A stretch of DNA of 64,000 nt from Achromobacter sp. B7 (GCF_003600685.1 NZ_CP032084.1:1488001-1552000); one strand, 5' to 3'. Counted from the stretch's first letter, positions 16,005-24,569 are shown. Program-made: numbers and translations. Notes: generated from the sequence alone by a model not told the origin.

Positions 16005-18221
16005 TTACGGGTTGCCGCGGTTCTTCTTGCGGCCCACGCGCCGCGCCACGATCAGGATCAATATCAGGACCAGCAGCGCTACGCTGATCGCCGGCACGCT
16101 CCAGGCGATGTAGCGGCGCCATTCGAAGAACGCGCTGCCGCCGGGGCCCGCGGGGTTGCTGGCTTGCGGGTTGGCGCTGTCTATCCAAGCAATCGGTCCG
16201 TTGACGCCGACGACGGCCACGTTGCCGCGGTTCAGCACGAAAGGCGCGTCCAGCATGCCCGGGTGTTGGCCCACGGTGTGCCACAGCACACCGTCCTGGC
16301 CATTGCCGCGCACCACTTCGGCGGTGCTCAGGTGGTCCAGCCCGGAGATGTCCAGCCAGCTTGCGTTGCGGCCATCCACCTTTAATTGCTTGCGGTCGGT
16401 GACCTGGACCATGGGCTTGGCGCCGTCCACCGGCACTTCCATGGCCAGGAAGGCGCGGGCCGGCTTGAACGGCTGGCCTGCCGGCGCCACCGATAATTCC
16501 GCGCGCGTGGGCGACACGCCGCTTGCCGAAGCGATGCCGATCACCCGCTTGATGTTGTCCGGCGCGTCGGCCAGGTAGCTGTCCGGAATGATCACTTGCG
16601 GGTTGCCGGCCATCAGCGGCAACAGCCCCACAAAGGTGCCGTCCGGCTGCGGCTTGCCGGGCTTTACGTAGCTGGTGGGCAGCACGTTTACCGGGTAGCC
16701 CTGGGGAATTTCGTTGCAGTCGACCGATACGGGCTGGCGTTGGAATTGGACACGCAGCGCATTGGTCACCCCCAGGGCATAGCCGGGCACGCGCGCCGTC
16801 AGGCGCTCGGGTTTGCCGTCGGCATCCATCTGCCGGGCGGCCAGCAAGATGCCGTTCCAGAACACCGATGCCACGGGCCGCGTCGACGATGCGCCGGGGG
16901 CCGCCGCCAGGTCCAGCACAAGCTCGTCGGGCATCAGGCCGTCCGAGGACACGGTCCCCAGCGGGAAAGTGGTGGTCCAGTCGCCACGCGCCACGACGTC
17001 GAAGCTGGTCGCCGATCCGCCCAGCGTGGTCAGGCGCACGGCGCCGTCGTCGGAAGCCTGCGGCGAGGTGGCCGTTTTGACGTTGACCTGCCGTGTGACC
17101 AGGATGCGGCGCCATGCGCTGTCGAACGCGCCCGCCGCTTGCGCGCCGGCATCCGCCGCCACGGCGATGACGGCCTGCCGGCCCAGCGGCAGCAAACGAA
17201 TATCGCCCGAGGGCAGGTCGGTGCCTGCCAGCGGCATGCGCGCCTGGCGCCAGGTCTTGAAGGCGGCGGCCGCATCGGTGTCGCCGGCAAGCTGCGCGGC
17301 CAGCGCATCCAGCGCTTCGTTATAGCGGCCCCGCAGCGCGGCGTCGGCAATCACGACGTCGCCGCTGACGGCGGGGGCGCCCAACACCAGCAGCGCGCCG
17401 ATTTCCGCCGGGCCGGCCAGTTTGTGCGCAGGCTTGTTGGCAACGGCGGCAAATGCCGCAACCTGTTCCAGCCCCGCCGGTGCTTGCAGGCCACGCGTAT
17501 CGACCTCGTCGCCCACCGATGGGAACGCACGAACCGCGACGCGCTTGCCCGACCTTTCCAACGCCACCCCCAGGCGCCAGGCGCTGTCGAAGGCCTGCTG
17601 GTCCAGCTTGGCGCCCGCCACCATCAGCACTGGCTTGCCGGGCAGCGTGCCCCACGCGTCGTCCAGATTGCCGATGGCCGAGGCGTCGTAGCGATAGCTA
17701 AGGTGCGTTTGCGGTGAAATGACCAGCGCATTGGCGGTGGCGCGGTTGCTTTCGCAGCGGCGCAGCGCGATCTCCGATTGCCAGTCCACGCCCAGGCGCA
17801 AGAACCCGGACTCGCGGTTGCGGTTATCAACGTTCAGGCTGCGTGTGACCGACCCGTCGCCATCGGCGATGCGCTCCGCCGTTTGCGGCACGCCATCCAG
17901 CCACAGCACCAAGGTGGTCCGGCCGGCCTCGCCCTTGGCATATCTGGCATCAAACGTCAGTGTGGCGTCCGAGATCGGCACGCCCCGCGGCACGGGCAGA
18001 TAGAACTCCTGGCGTGCATCGCTGTTGCTGAGGACGACGGGGTCCTTGACGCCCAGGTCCAGCAAGGTGGTGTCGCGCGTGATCCAGCCGTCGCCCTGCA
18101 AGCGCCGCAACGCATCGCCGGCCGGGCTGGCCAGGCTGCTTAGCGGCATGGCCAACCCCGCCATCATCAAGGCATGGCAAAGGACTCGGGCAACGGGGAC
18201 GGGCAGGGCGCTAGGGTGCAT
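16005..18221 (-). CDS. BcsB-like periplasmic polysaccharide synthesis subunit
   Basis: 738 residues with a signal peptide (cleavage near SLASP) and one carboxyl-terminal membrane helix (IAWSVPAISVALLVLILILI) followed by a basic tail. BcsB-type motifs are visible, including the LSYRYDASAIGNLDDAWGTL and VFWNGILLA stretches. In cellulose synthase, BcsB is the periplasmic partner that anchors and guides the nascent chain from BcsA. Here the partner is NfrB, not BcsA, since no bcsA, bcsZ or bcsC is present. Despite its family name it does not itself bind cyclic di-GMP in solved BcsAB structures. Co-directional with nfrB and nfrA. Confidence 0.82.
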   Translation of the reverse strand: MHPSALPVPVARVLCHALMMAGLAMPLSSLASPAGDALRRLQGDGWITRDTTLLDLGVKDPVVLSNSDARQEFYLPVPRGVPISDATLTFDARYAKGEAGRTTLVLWLDGVPQTAERIADGDGSVTRSLNVDNRNRESGFLRLGVDWQSEIALRRCESNRATANALVISPQTHLSYRYDASAIGNLDDAWGTLPGKPVLMVAGAKLDQQAFDSAWRLGVALERSGKRVAVRAFPSVGDEVDTRGLQAPAGLEQVAAFAAVANKPAHKLAGPAEIGALLVLGAPAVSGDVVIADAALRGRYNEALDALAAQLAGDTDAAAAFKTWRQARMPLAGTDLPSGDIRLLPLGRQAVIAVAADAGAQAAGAFDSAWRRILVTRQVNVKTATSPQASDDGAVRLTTLGGSATSFDVVARGDWTTTFPLGTVSSDGLMPDELVLDLAAAPGASSTRPVASVFWNGILLAARQMDADGKPERLTARVPGYALGVTNALRVQFQRQPVSVDCNEIPQGYPVNVLPTSYVKPGKPQPDGTFVGLLPLMAGNPQVIIPDSYLADAPDNIKRVIGIASASGVSPTRAELSVAPAGQPFKPARAFLAMEVPVDGAKPMVQVTDRKQLKVDGRNASWLDISGLDHLSTAEVVRGNGQDGVLWHTVGQHPGMLDAPFVLNRGNVAVVGVNGPIAWIDSANPQASNPAGPGGSAFFEWRRYIAWSVPAISVALLVLILILIVARRVGRKKNRGNP

Positions 18222-18309
18222 TGGGGGCTCCGGGGCGGAATGCGTCGCGAATAAGGTCGGGCGGATTAAGGCAACGGCTCGGGATGGCTGATCGGGCTTC
18301 TGTTCAGGG

Positions 18310-18348
18310 CTATTGGTCGGGGCTATTGATCGGGGCTATTGATCGGGG
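18310..18348. repeat. three-copy 13-bp tandem repeat between bcsB-like gene and wecB
   Basis: Three direct copies of CTATTGATCGGGG at 18310, 18323 and 18336; the first copy differs at one base (GGTC for GATC). They lie in the 140-base gap between the end of wecB and the start of the bcsB-like gene. Function unknown; spaced operator half-sites or replication slippage are both possible. Confidence 0.85.
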
Positions 18349-18361
18349 CAGGGGCGTTACG

Positions 18362-19522
18362 TCAGGGCGAGGGCGCGTTGGCGTCCCGGTACGGATCGAA
18401 CTCGGAAACCTCCCGCCCGCATAGCGCGTCCACGATGCGCTGGCTGGCGTGGCCGTCGCCGTAGGGGTTGATGCGCCGTGAGAACGAGGCGTGCTGGTCG
18501 GCGTCGTCCAGCAGCCGGTTGACCTGGGTCACGATCCGCCTCGTGTCGGTGCCCACCAGGGCCACCGTGCCGGCTTCCACGGCCTCGGGGCGCTCGGTCA
18601 CGTCGCGCATCACCAGGACCGGCTTGCCCAGATAGGGCGCCTCTTCTTGCACGCCACCCGAATCCGTCAGGATGAGATGGGCGCGCTGCATGAACCACAC
18701 GAAATCCAGGTAATCCAGGGGATCGATCAGATGGACATGCGACAGCCCGGCCAGGTCCGTCATGACCACATTGCGCACCTGCGGGTTCAGATGCACCGGG
18801 TACACAATCTGCAAATCATTGCGGCGCGCCAGTTCCGCCAGCGCCGCGCAAATGTTCTTGAAGCCATCGCCGAAACTCTCGCGTCGATGGCCGGTGACCA
18901 GCAGCAGGCGCCGCTTTGGGTCCAACCAGTCGTAGCGCGCGTCCAGACCTTGTGCGAGCGGCCCGGCCGGGTCCAGCTTGGCGCAGGTCATCGCCAGGGC
19001 GTCGATCACGGTGTTGCCCGTTACGGTGATTTTTCCGGCAAGGTTTTCGCGCATCAGGTTGGCGCGCGATTGCGCCGTGGGGGCAAACAACCAATCGCCC
19101 ACGGCATCGACGACGCGCCGGTTCATCTCTTCCGGGAACGGCATCGCCAGATTGCCGGTGCGCAAACCGGCTTCGACGTGGCCGATGCGCACGCGCCGGT
19201 GGAAAGATGCCAGCGCACACGCCGACGCGGTGCTGGTGTCGCCGTGCACCAGTACGCAGTCGGGCTGCTCCGCGTCCAGTACCCTGTCCACGCTTGCGAT
19301 CAGCCGCGCATACAGGCCGTTGAGCGTTTGGTTGGGGACCATGACGTCCAGGTCGTGCTGGGCGCGCAGGTCAAACAGCGCCAGGACCTGGTCCAACATC
19401 TCGCGGTGCTGGCCGGTCACGCAAACCACGCTCTGTATCTGTGGCTCTTTGCCAAGCGCGGTGACCAGCGGTGCCATCTTGATCGCTTCGGGACGGGTCC
19501 CAAAGATGGATAGGACTTTCAT
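18362..19522 (-). CDS. wecB: UDP-N-acetylglucosamine 2-epimerase (non-hydrolysing)
   Basis: 386 residues from the ATG at 19522, reached by GGGGAGGG; a GTG one codon upstream is the alternative. It interconverts UDP-GlcNAc and UDP-ManNAc in the cytoplasm. Typical motifs: FGTRPEAIKMAPL at the start, HGDTSTASACALA, HVEAGLRTGN, VTGHRRESFG, and TDSGGVQEEAPYLGKPVL. It is the promoter-proximal gene of the minus-strand polysaccharide cluster. In E. coli the NfrA/NfrB glycan needs WecB, so a dedicated copy here supports a ManNAc-derived polymer. No wecC lies beside it, so oxidation to UDP-ManNAcA is not indicated locally. Confidence 0.93.
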   Translation of the reverse strand: MKVLSIFGTRPEAIKMAPLVTALGKEPQIQSVVCVTGQHREMLDQVLALFDLRAQHDLDVMVPNQTLNGLYARLIASVDRVLDAEQPDCVLVHGDTSTASACALASFHRRVRIGHVEAGLRTGNLAMPFPEEMNRRVVDAVGDWLFAPTAQSRANLMRENLAGKITVTGNTVIDALAMTCAKLDPAGPLAQGLDARYDWLDPKRRLLLVTGHRRESFGDGFKNICAALAELARRNDLQIVYPVHLNPQVRNVVMTDLAGLSHVHLIDPLDYLDFVWFMQRAHLILTDSGGVQEEAPYLGKPVLVMRDVTERPEAVEAGTVALVGTDTRRIVTQVNRLLDDADQHASFSRRINPYGDGHASQRIVDALCGREVSEFDPYRDANAPSP

Positions 19523-19718
19523 CACAAGATGACCCTCCCCAGAGCGTGGTGGCGTCCATTATGTCGTGAAAGTATTCGTAATATGTGACGGATTATGTCT
19601 GTAACTGCAATATTCCGAGACGCAGGGGACGACGACCGCGAGGTGTCATGGCCCGTTCTTAAGACGCAAAAAAGCCAACTTTGTGAGCGGGCGAGGAAGG
19701 GTTTGCTGCGGGGCGGCG

Positions 19719-20627
19719 CTACGGCTGCGCGTCGTCGGCCCGGTAACGCAGCGCTTCGATCACGAGCGCCAGCGCGGGCGAGATCTGGCGTCGGCTGGCG
19801 TAGTAGAGGTGGTAGCCGGGAAATTGGGGCCACCAATCCTCAAGCACCGGGATCAGGCGGCCGCTGTCGATATGCGGCTTCATCAAGTCAAACGGAACGT
19901 ACGCCAGGCCCAGACCGTCCAGCGCCGCTTGCAGCATCAGGAAGGTGTTGTTGAACACGGTCTGGCCATCAACGCGGACATTCAAAGCCTGCCCATTCTT
20001 TTCAAAATCCCAGGCATACAAGCCGCCATGGGTGGGAAGGCGCAAGTTCACGCAGCGATGCTCGGTCAGCTCATGCGGTGTGGTCGGCAGCGGCTTGCCC
20101 GCCAGATACTCCGGAGATCCCGCTACAGCCATGCGCAGTTCGGGCGCGATGCCTACCGCGATCATGTCCTTATCCACCCGGTTGCCCACGCGCACGCCCG
20201 CATCAAAACGATGCGCGGCAATATCCGTGAACGCGTAATCCACGCTGAACTCGATCTGGATGTCGGGATATTGCTTCAGCAAGGGCGCCAACCGTGGCCA
20301 AAGCACTGTGGCGATGGCGTGGTCGTGCGCCGTGATGCGCACCGTGCCGGCTGGTTTGTCACGCATCGCGCTCAGCGAAGCCAGTTCCTGCTCGATCTCG
20401 CCAAGCCTGGGCGCCAGCACGTCCAGCAGCCGCTTGCCGGCCTCGGTGGTGGAAACGCTGCGGGTGGTGCGCGTCAATAAGCGCACGCCCAGGCGCGCTT
20501 CCAGGGCAAGCATGGCATGGCTGAGCGCAGAGCGCGACACGCCCAGTTGCGCAGCCGCCCGGGTAAAGCTGCGTTCGCGAGCCACGGCCACGAAAGCTTG
20601 CAGGTCGTTCAGGTTTTCTTTCGCCAT
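19719..20627 (-). CDS. LysR-family transcriptional regulator
   Basis: 302 residues, normal for the family. The amino-terminal winged helix-turn-helix is clear (LNDLQAFVAVARERSFTRAA, LGVSRSALSHAM), followed by a periplasmic-binding-protein-like effector domain from about residue 90. It closely follows the layout of the subgroup with TRSVSTTEAG after the HTH. The gene is divergent from the cupin/carboxymuconolactone-decarboxylase pair, the usual arrangement for a LysR regulator and its target, with 131 bases between starts. The effector cannot be predicted from sequence. Confidence 0.92.
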   Translation of the reverse strand: MAKENLNDLQAFVAVARERSFTRAAAQLGVSRSALSHAMLALEARLGVRLLTRTTRSVSTTEAGKRLLDVLAPRLGEIEQELASLSAMRDKPAGTVRITAHDHAIATVLWPRLAPLLKQYPDIQIEFSVDYAFTDIAAHRFDAGVRVGNRVDKDMIAVGIAPELRMAVAGSPEYLAGKPLPTTPHELTEHRCVNLRLPTHGGLYAWDFEKNGQALNVRVDGQTVFNNTFLMLQAALDGLGLAYVPFDLMKPHIDSGRLIPVLEDWWPQFPGYHLYYASRRQISPALALVIEALRYRADDAQP

Positions 20628-20640
20628 TGGTGAATTTTGT

Positions 20641-20650
20641 ACACCGGTGT
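20641..20650. promoter_or_regulatory. palindrome, candidate LysR operator
   Basis: ACACCGGTGT is a perfect 10-base palindrome in the LysR/cupin divergent region, 14 bases upstream of the LysR start. It is a plausible autoregulatory or activation site. No second half-site or spaced array was found, and the match may be chance. Confidence 0.35.
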
Positions 20651-20758
20651 GTGCGTATTTTGCAGTCTTCTCAGCTAATGGTTCGGATCATACAGTGTGA
20701 AAAAGCGATCGGCGCAACGGCATTGCGCCGCCTTTCCAACACAGAACAGGACCCCTCC

Positions 20759-21283
20759 ATGAACACGCTTTGTAAAACAGCCATCTGCCTGGCGGCGCTG
20801 CACACGGGTTCCGCGGGTTCCGCGGGCCCTGCGAGCGGCGCGGGCCCCGCCGAAGCGCTCGAATCCAAGCCGGCCAAAGGCAGCCAACAGCTAACGCGCG
20901 CGGGCAGTCAGCCTTCGATGGCCGGGCCCGAGGATTACTTCACCGGACCTGTGCGGGTGGATCCGGTCTGGCCGGCCGACGCGCACATCAACGCGTCGGG
21001 CGGCTTGGTCACCTTCGAGCCCGGTTCGCGTTCCGCCTGGCATACGCACCCCGCAGGCCAACGCCTGGTCGTGGTGTCGGGCGTGGGCCTCACTCAGGAA
21101 TGGGGCGGCCCCGTGCAGGAGATACGCCCAGGCGACGTGGTCTGGTGCCCGCCCAATGTCAAGCACTGGCACGGCGCGGCACCCCACACCGCGATGACCC
21201 ACCTTGCGGTCACCGGCACGGCTCAAGGCAAGAACGTGACCTGGATGGAAAAAGTCAGCGATGAACAATATAACGCGCGCTAA
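20759..21283 (+). CDS. exported cupin-domain protein
   Basis: 174 residues from the ATG at 20759 (MNTLCKTAICLAALHTGSAG), preferred over an upstream in-frame ATG because it follows an AGGAC and gives a secretion-signal-like N terminus. A single cupin barrel follows: GGLVTFEPGSRSAWHTHPAGQ carries the two metal-ligand histidines of motif 1, and GDVVWCPPNVKHWHGA is motif 2. Such small cupins are often found beside carboxymuconolactone decarboxylases, and some are called (R)-mandelonitrile lyase-like. The substrate is unknown. It overlaps the following gene by 23 bases and is divergent from a LysR regulator. Confidence 0.85.
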   Translation: MNTLCKTAICLAALHTGSAGSAGPASGAGPAEALESKPAKGSQQLTRAGSQPSMAGPEDYFTGPVRVDPVWPADAHINASGGLVTFEPGSRSAWHTHPAGQRLVVVSGVGLTQEWGGPVQEIRPGDVVWCPPNVKHWHGAAPHTAMTHLAVTGTAQGKNVTWMEKVSDEQYNAR

Positions 21284-22106
21284 ATCCGCCGCTACGCGGG
21301 GTTATGGCCGCGCATTGGCGATGAGCCTGAGCCTGGCTTGCACGGGCGTCCAGGCTGCTCCGCCCACCCCGACCGCGCCGCCCACCCCGACCGCCCGGTC
21401 CGCCGCGAATCCACAGGAGTCCCCACCCATGTCCCCCGCACAAACCGCGTCTTCGCTTACCGACCAGACGCTTTCTATCCGTCAACAAGCGATTGTGCCG
21501 ATTGCGGCTTTTGCAGCCGCCGGCGACCTGGGCAAGCTGAACGCCGCTTTAAATCAAGGCTTGGATGCCGGCATGACGCTTAGCGACGCCAAGGAAGTGC
21601 TGGTGCAGCTTTACGCGTACGCCGGATTCCCGCGCAGCCTGAACGCCCTGGGCGAGTTGATGAAAGTGCAGCAGGCGCGCAAGCAGCGCGGCATCAACGA
21701 CGCACCCGGCACCGAACCCAGCCGTCCCATCCCGAAAGGCGACGCCTTGCTTGCGGCGGGCACCGCCAATCAAACCAAGCTGTCGGGCGGGGAGGTGGCG
21801 GGGCCGCTGTTCGACTTCGCACCCGTCGCCAACGAATACCTGCGTGCGCATCTGTTCGGCGATATTTTTGAACGCGACAATCTGGATTGGCAAAGCCGGG
21901 AGCTCGCCACGGTGGCAATGCTGTCGGCACTGCCGGGCACTGAACCGCAGTTACAGGCGCACATGCGCATTAGCATGAATGTGGGCAATACCGAGGGCCA
22001 GCTTCGTCACCTTGGGCAGATTCTGGATGAACGCGCGGATCCCGCGTATGCGCAGCGGGCCCGAGCCGCGCTGGACCGCCATTTAGCGACGAAGGCGGCG
22101 GGTTGA
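21261..22106 (+). CDS. carboxymuconolactone decarboxylase family protein (AhpD-like fold)
   Basis: 281 residues. Two AhpD-like/CMD segments are visible: residues 80-140 (LNAALNQGLDAGMTLSDAKE, VLVQLYAYAGFPRSL) and 190-250 (LDWQSRELATVAMLSALPG, AHMRISMNVGNTEGQL). The catalytic CxxC of true AhpD is absent. The long form starts with a signal-peptide-like segment (LAMSLSLACTGVQA) and a PTPTAPPTPT linker. A second start at 21429 (MSPAQTASS) has its own AGGAG at 21415-21419 and would give a 225-residue cytosolic form. Overlaps the cupin gene and is followed by a strong terminator. Confidence 0.88.
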   Translation: MNNITRAKSAATRGYGRALAMSLSLACTGVQAAPPTPTAPPTPTARSAANPQESPPMSPAQTASSLTDQTLSIRQQAIVPIAAFAAAGDLGKLNAALNQGLDAGMTLSDAKEVLVQLYAYAGFPRSLNALGELMKVQQARKQRGINDAPGTEPSRPIPKGDALLAAGTANQTKLSGGEVAGPLFDFAPVANEYLRAHLFGDIFERDNLDWQSRELATVAMLSALPGTEPQLQAHMRISMNVGNTEGQLRHLGQILDERADPAYAQRARAALDRHLATKAAG

Positions 22107-22136
22107 TCGGCCAAACCGTTTCGGAAATCCCAAAAG

Positions 22137-22171
22137 AAAAAGCCGCTCGACGATATGTCGAGCGGCTTTTT
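22137..22171. terminator. bidirectional intrinsic terminator
   Basis: A perfect 11-bp stem (22141-22151 with 22157-22167) around GATAT, flanked by A-run on the left and T-run on the right. It terminates the carboxymuconolactone-decarboxylase gene on the plus strand. Because it is symmetrical it probably also stops tmRNA transcription coming from the right; no other terminator is seen between 22172 and 22273. Confidence 0.88.
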
Positions 22172-22273
22172 GCGTCTAGCGGTCAGTGCCGGTCAGTAAT
22201 GTGCCTTTCGGCAAAAACGTTATTCCTGAAAATCAAAATGTCGAAAATCAGAAAAACCGGCATCAAGGGTATT

Positions 22274-22663
22274 TGGTGGAGCCGGGGGGAATTGAACCCC
22301 CGTCCGCAAGCCCTCTGCAATCAGTTCTACATGCGTAGTCGATTTATTTAGTTTTAACTTTGGACTTAGCCAACCGACAGGCCGGACCAAAGCGATTCAC
22401 GTAATTTAAATCTGAGCCGTGTGACCCCAGCGCAGACCGATTCCTTGTGAATGTCGCTGCTGCGGTTCGAGGGTTACCCCCCTAGGAAGTTGCCTTCCTC
22501 CGCCTGACCCAAGGACAGATCAGTGCAGCGGCTCACCGCTTAAGCGGCGAGAGCGAAACGCTCGTCGTTGGCGTTTGTAGTGTTTCCAGTGGTTTAACGA
22601 GCGAACTGGTGCTCGGCATGCCCTGAGTTGTTTCGCGACCCACGTCGAATCCGGATCGGCCCC
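22274..22663 (-). ncRNA. ssrA: transfer-messenger RNA (tmRNA)
   Basis: 390 nucleotides, one-piece. The 5' end GGGGCCG (from 22663) pairs with CGGCTCC before the encoded CCA (22274-22276), forming the tRNA-like acceptor stem. The T-arm GGTTCAATTCC is intact. The mRNA-like part reads ANDERFALAA then TAA (codons in 22543-22572, stop 22540-22542), a betaproteobacterial proteolysis tag, with resume codon GCC. tmRNA with SmpB releases stalled ribosomes and tags the partial protein for ClpXP. Confidence 0.97.
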
Positions 22664-22674
22664 AAGAACTTTCT

Positions 22675-22680
22675 ATTGTA
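22675..22680 (-). promoter_or_regulatory. -10 element of the ssrA promoter
   Basis: TACAAT on the minus strand, 11 bases upstream of the mature 5' end of tmRNA, which fits initiation a few bases upstream followed by 5' trimming. The -35 match is weak. The MFS gene stop at 22776 leaves only 112 bases for this promoter. Confidence 0.5.
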
Positions 22681-22775
22681 CTGGTAAATGCCATAGCCTG
22701 CTGTACTGTCCACATGCCTGCCAAACAAGGCGTGGCGTGGGGGCGACAGCGGTTTCGGCCAGTGTCTTACTCGGC

Positions 22776-23960
22776 TTAGACGGCGTTTGCGCACGCAGGT
22801 TCCGCGGGCGCGCGGCCGCGTGAAGCCGCCATCAGCGCCAGCGCCAAGCCCACGGAAATCGCCACGATCAGCGCGGCCGCCCAGCCCAACGATGCCAGCC
22901 CATAGTTATCGATGACATGGCCGCCCACCACGGCGCCCAGCCCGATGCCGATATTGGCGCCGGAAATATTCAGCGACGCGGCAAAGGCCGGCGCCTGCGG
23001 AGCCGCCTTCATGAGCCGGACGTGGCACACAATAAACAGCGCCGCCTGGGCGATACCCCAGAGCCCCAGGGCCACCGCAAGCAAACCGTGCGATTGCATC
23101 ACCGGCGCGACGAACACCAGCCCGGCCGCCATCATGGAAGAAAACAGCGCCGTTGCACCCAGGGGGCTGCGGTCCACCATGCGGCCGCCCAGCGTGTTGC
23201 CGATCAAGCCCACGGCGCCAAACGCCATCATTGTCCAGCCCACGATCTGGCCGTTGAACCCTGCCAGCCGCTCAAGCATATCGGCCAAATAGGTGTAGGC
23301 CGTGAACATGCCGGTAAACACCAGCAGCGACAGCACAACATGGCCCAGCACGATCGGGTCGCGCAGGATGCGTAGCTGTGTCACTAGCTTGACGCTGTCG
23401 GCGCGGATACGGGTGCTGGGAAAGGTCAGCAGCAGCAGCAGGGCTTTGGCGAACGCCACGCCGGACAGCACCCAGAACGCGGCACGCCAACCGAAAGCGT
23501 CCGATATCAGCACGCCGATCGGGATGCCGAACACGGTGGCCGCCACGATACCGAAGGCGACCAGCGAGATGGCTCGGCCGGCACGCGCGGGGCCCACCAG
23601 TTCAACGGCGGTGGCGCTGGCCAGCGACCAGAATACGGGCAAAGCCAAGGCCGGCACGAAGCGGGCCACGGCCATGACCCAGATGTTTGGCGCCATGGCG
23701 GCTACGGCGTTTGACACGCCGAACAACGCCAAGACGCCGATAAACAGGCGTTTGCGCTCTACGTTGGCCATCAAGGCCGTCAATAAGGGACCCGTGGCGG
23801 CAACCGTGAAAGCAAACAGCGTGACCAGCAGGCCTGCCTGTGAAACGGTCACATTCAGATCGCGGGCCAGGCCGGGCAAGAGGCCGACGATCAGGAATTC
23901 GGTGGTCAGGATGGTGAAACCGGCGGCGGAAAGTAGCAGGATGGGCAAAAGCATAGGCAT
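22776..23960 (-). CDS. MFS transporter, DHA1 type
   Basis: 394 residues, about twelve membrane helices, starting MPMLLPILLLSAAGFTILTTEFLIVGLLP. The helix 2-3 loop (MANVERKRLFIGVLALFGVSN) and the amphipathic second half fit the drug:proton antiporter 1 / sugar-efflux group such as AraJ or YdhP-like proteins. The substrate is unknown; arabinose-efflux-type or drug export are both possible. It stands alone, facing the ssrA gene in the same direction. Upstream lies a 609-base non-coding stretch, so its promoter is not constrained. Confidence 0.87.
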   Translation of the reverse strand: MPMLLPILLLSAAGFTILTTEFLIVGLLPGLARDLNVTVSQAGLLVTLFAFTVAATGPLLTALMANVERKRLFIGVLALFGVSNAVAAMAPNIWVMAVARFVPALALPVFWSLASATAVELVGPARAGRAISLVAFGIVAATVFGIPIGVLISDAFGWRAAFWVLSGVAFAKALLLLLTFPSTRIRADSVKLVTQLRILRDPIVLGHVVLSLLVFTGMFTAYTYLADMLERLAGFNGQIVGWTMMAFGAVGLIGNTLGGRMVDRSPLGATALFSSMMAAGLVFVAPVMQSHGLLAVALGLWGIAQAALFIVCHVRLMKAAPQAPAFAASLNISGANIGIGLGAVVGGHVIDNYGLASLGWAAALIVAISVGLALALMAASRGRAPAEPACANAV

Positions 23961-24082
23961 TCCTCTAGCGCGATGCCGACTGGCGGCGCGCGGGGGCAGG
24001 GCGTTGTGGTCGAAAAGGTCAGGTATGCGCCGCGGAATTAGCGTGGCGCGCTGCTGGCGGCGCTATGTCCGCCTGCGGAAGG

Positions 24083-24124
24083 GCGTGTGCGGTAAAGCGT
24101 GTGCGGTGATGCGTGTGCGGTGAA
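24083..24124. repeat. three-copy 14-bp tandem repeat
   Basis: GCGTGTGCGGTAAA, GCGTGTGCGGTGAT and GCGTGTGCGGTGAA in direct succession at 24083, 24097 and 24111. The first eleven bases are identical in all copies. Located 120-165 bases upstream of the MFS gene start. Confidence 0.85.
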
Positions 24125-24384
24125 GGAAGCGGGGCGGATAAAACCGCAGTCCTGCGCCGGCAAAGGCCGAGTCGGTTATCGGGAAGTTCCTGATTGCCGG
24201 GGATGGTTCACACTTTAAGGGAGTTCGAAATCGGGATAAAGCAGGCACGAGCGGAAAGATTGTTCGCCCCGATCAACTAATACCAGCGCTAATACCAGCG
24301 CAGCCCCGGGCCGGACGGGACGCTTGGGATGATCAGCGCGAGCAGGGCGACCGGGAGGCGGCGCGTAAGGGGGATGAATCAGGC

Positions 24385-24534
24385 AGGCTGAGGGGAGAGG
24401 CTGAAGGGAGAGGCTGAAGGAAGAGGCCGATGGGGACAGGCCGATTGGGACAGGCCGGCCGGGACAGGCCGATTGGGGGACGCCGATTGGGACAGGCCGA
24501 TTGGGACAGGCCGATGGAGTGAGGCCGGTCGTGA
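24385..24534. repeat. eleven-unit degenerate tandem repeat (VNTR-like)
   Basis: Head-to-tail units of 12-16 bases built on AGGCCGATTGGGAC. Units start at 24385, 24398, 24411, 24424, 24438, 24452, 24466, 24482, 24494, 24508 and 24522. The first three are AGGCTGA-type and 13 bases long; the others are mostly 14 bases, and units 5 and 9 are identical. The array ends 35 bases downstream of the gph stop codon. Confidence 0.85.
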
Positions 24535-24569
24535 AAGGCGGCGGACCCTGGGTCCGCCACCAGCCCGCT

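Larger units (their letters stand above)
23961..24569. other. 609-bp non-coding stretch with two repeat arrays
   Basis: No credible gene on either strand: frames here lack ribosome-binding sites and read through low-complexity repeats. It holds the MFS promoter region near 23961-24080, a three-copy 14-bp repeat at 24083-24124 and an eleven-unit array at 24385-24534. Between them an A+T-richer segment (24160-24290) has no recognisable motif. Confidence 0.7.

Noticed and set aside
24385..24534. CRISPR array
   Set aside because: Units are contiguous with no unique spacers, too short for CRISPR repeats, and no cas genes are near.
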